A stretch of 32,033 nt of DNA, taken from Bacteroidia bacterium. GTDB taxonomy: Bacteria; Bacteroidota; Bacteroidia; Chitinophagales; Saprospiraceae. The position numbers and the translations under genes were made by a program. Position 1 is the stretch's first letter, and each line of letters begins with the position of its first letter. The stretch is taken from NCBI GenBank assembly GCA_030426765.1, contig JAUHXV010000036.1, positions 1 through 32,033 of the forward strand, written 5' to 3'. Below are positions 31,385 to 32,033 of the stretch, piece by piece. The notes under the pieces were generated by a model. That model saw only the letters and a program-made list of their open reading frames with translations. It was not told the origin of the DNA and searched no databases.

Positions 31385-32033
31385 TTAAAGCGGTGCTTTT
31401 GAAGAATTATAGACAAAAGCAGTGACTACCTGCCCGACGGTTCCCAATGTATTCGGATCAATGATATCCATGTTATCCTCATGAGTGTGCCAGTGCACAC
31501 CAAAGCCATTTTGGTTTTCGATAGACTTATAGATGATGTCGATCATCGGAATATCTGTGTACAAGTTGACAAAGAAATGGTCATCCGTTACAGGTCCGGT
31601 GTACATGTCAAGAAAATACGCTGACTTATTCATGCCTTTCGCGAGTGCCCACACTTTGTTGTACACGTTTTGAATGGCGCTGACTTTGGCAGGATAGAAG
31701 ATTCCGGTGAGTTGTTCTTTGCGGAAGACAGCACCTTTCGCGCCGACCATATCCAGGAGAATGCCGTATTCGGCGCGATAACTTTTGACATGAGGATTTT
31801 GCGCCCAATACTGGGAGCCCAGGCACCAACTTTCATTTCCGGCAGCAGTCGTTCCCTGATCTTCTGCGTCAAACAAGATGATATCTACTCCGATGTTAAT
31901 CGGGTTTTCGTTGAGCAATCTGGCGATTTCGAGGAGTACACCCACGCCACTTCCCCCGTCATCCGCACCATCATGCGGTTTGTCAGCGGCATCGGGATCT
32001 TCATCAGCAGCATAACGGGTATCCCAGTGCGCT
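31385..32033 (-). CDS. M28-family enzyme, glutaminyl-cyclase-like (5' end outside window)
   Basis: Zinc enzyme of the M28 fold. The visible 216 residues show AHWDTRYAADEDPD at the window edge, GADDGGSGVGVLLEIARLL (zinc Asp), ILFDAEDQG (acidic pair), LLDMVGA, TGPVTDDHFFV and GVHWHTHEDNMDIID with the last His ligand. The spacing, the WHT tripeptide, the D-D-H block and the L-L-D-x-x-G-A stretch agree better with glutaminyl cyclases, which turn N-terminal Gln into pyroglutamate, than with two-zinc aminopeptidases. An aminopeptidase cannot be excluded. The signal peptide and start are beyond base 32033. The stop is 14 nt from the sprA stop, tail to tail, with no terminator hairpin between them. 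Confidence 0.75.
   Translation of the reverse strand, partial: AHWDTRYAADEDPDAADKPHDGADDGGSGVGVLLEIARLLNENPINIGVDIILFDAEDQGTTAAGNESWCLGSQYWAQNPHVKSYRAEYGILLDMVGAKGAVFRKEQLTGIFYPAKVSAIQNVYNKVWALAKGMNKSAYFLDMYTGPVTDDHFFVNLYTDIPMIDIIYKSIENQNGFGVHWHTHEDNMDIIDPNTLGTVGQVVTAFVYNSSKAPL

Overview
The window looks like core chromosome from a Bacteroidota bacterium, possibly a Saprospirales relative (lineage inferred from gene content only). The main evidence is a full-length SprA, the giant outer-membrane translocon of the type IX secretion system (T9SS), directly downstream of ruvA. Supporting evidence is the recurrent promoter box TAnnTTTG, few Shine-Dalgarno sites, and signal peptides that leave Gln at the new N-terminus. 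I see no rRNA, tRNA, CRISPR array, transposase, prophage or plasmid gene.

Layout. 1-1.8 kb: alkaline phosphatase lipoprotein (cut by the window edge) overlapping dprA, minus strand. 2.0-4.7 kb: a large GT-C/TMTC-like membrane glycosyltransferase with TPRs, divergent from a small outer-membrane barrel protein; they share a nearly symmetrical promoter region. 4.7-9.1 kb: uvrB and ligA, convergent, separated by two copies of a ~70 bp palindromic element. 9.4-10.6 kb: hot-dog thioesterase and a PlsC-like acyltransferase, convergent. 10.7-12.2 kb: a three-gene operon of ECF sigma factor, single-pass membrane protein and exported Spy-like protein. 12.6-14.0 kb: cytosolic TPR protein ending in a clear intrinsic terminator. 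14.1-16.8 kb: DsbD-type reductant transporter with two tandem N-terminal domains. 17.0-17.7 kb: purQ. 17.85-20.5 kb: an apparent operon of a small unrecognised protein, two paralogous lipoprotein cyclophilins (the second with a PKD domain) and a polyphosphate glucokinase. 20.6-21.5 kb: lytic transglycosylase. 21.9-23.2 kb: purD. 23.3-31.4 kb: ruvA and sprA. 31.4 kb to end: an M28 enzyme that resembles glutaminyl cyclase (5' end outside the window).

How the genes relate. The set mixes DNA repair and uptake (dprA, uvrB, ligA, ruvA), purine synthesis (purQ, purD) and cell-envelope biogenesis (SprA, DsbD, lipoprotein prolyl isomerases, lytic transglycosylase, acyltransferase, glycosyltransferase, ECF system, glutaminyl cyclase). 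The envelope genes fit a T9SS-secreting bacterium, but a joint function is inference from proximity.

I found no wholly new system. The most interesting signals are: (i) TATCTTT-type promoter boxes only 4-6 nt before the start codon at six genes, which predicts leaderless mRNAs; (ii) the symmetrical divergent promoter at 3920-3989; (iii) the duplicated two-hairpin element between uvrB and ligA; (iv) the ECF sigma/membrane protein/Spy-like operon; and (v) a glutaminyl-cyclase-like gene beside sprA.
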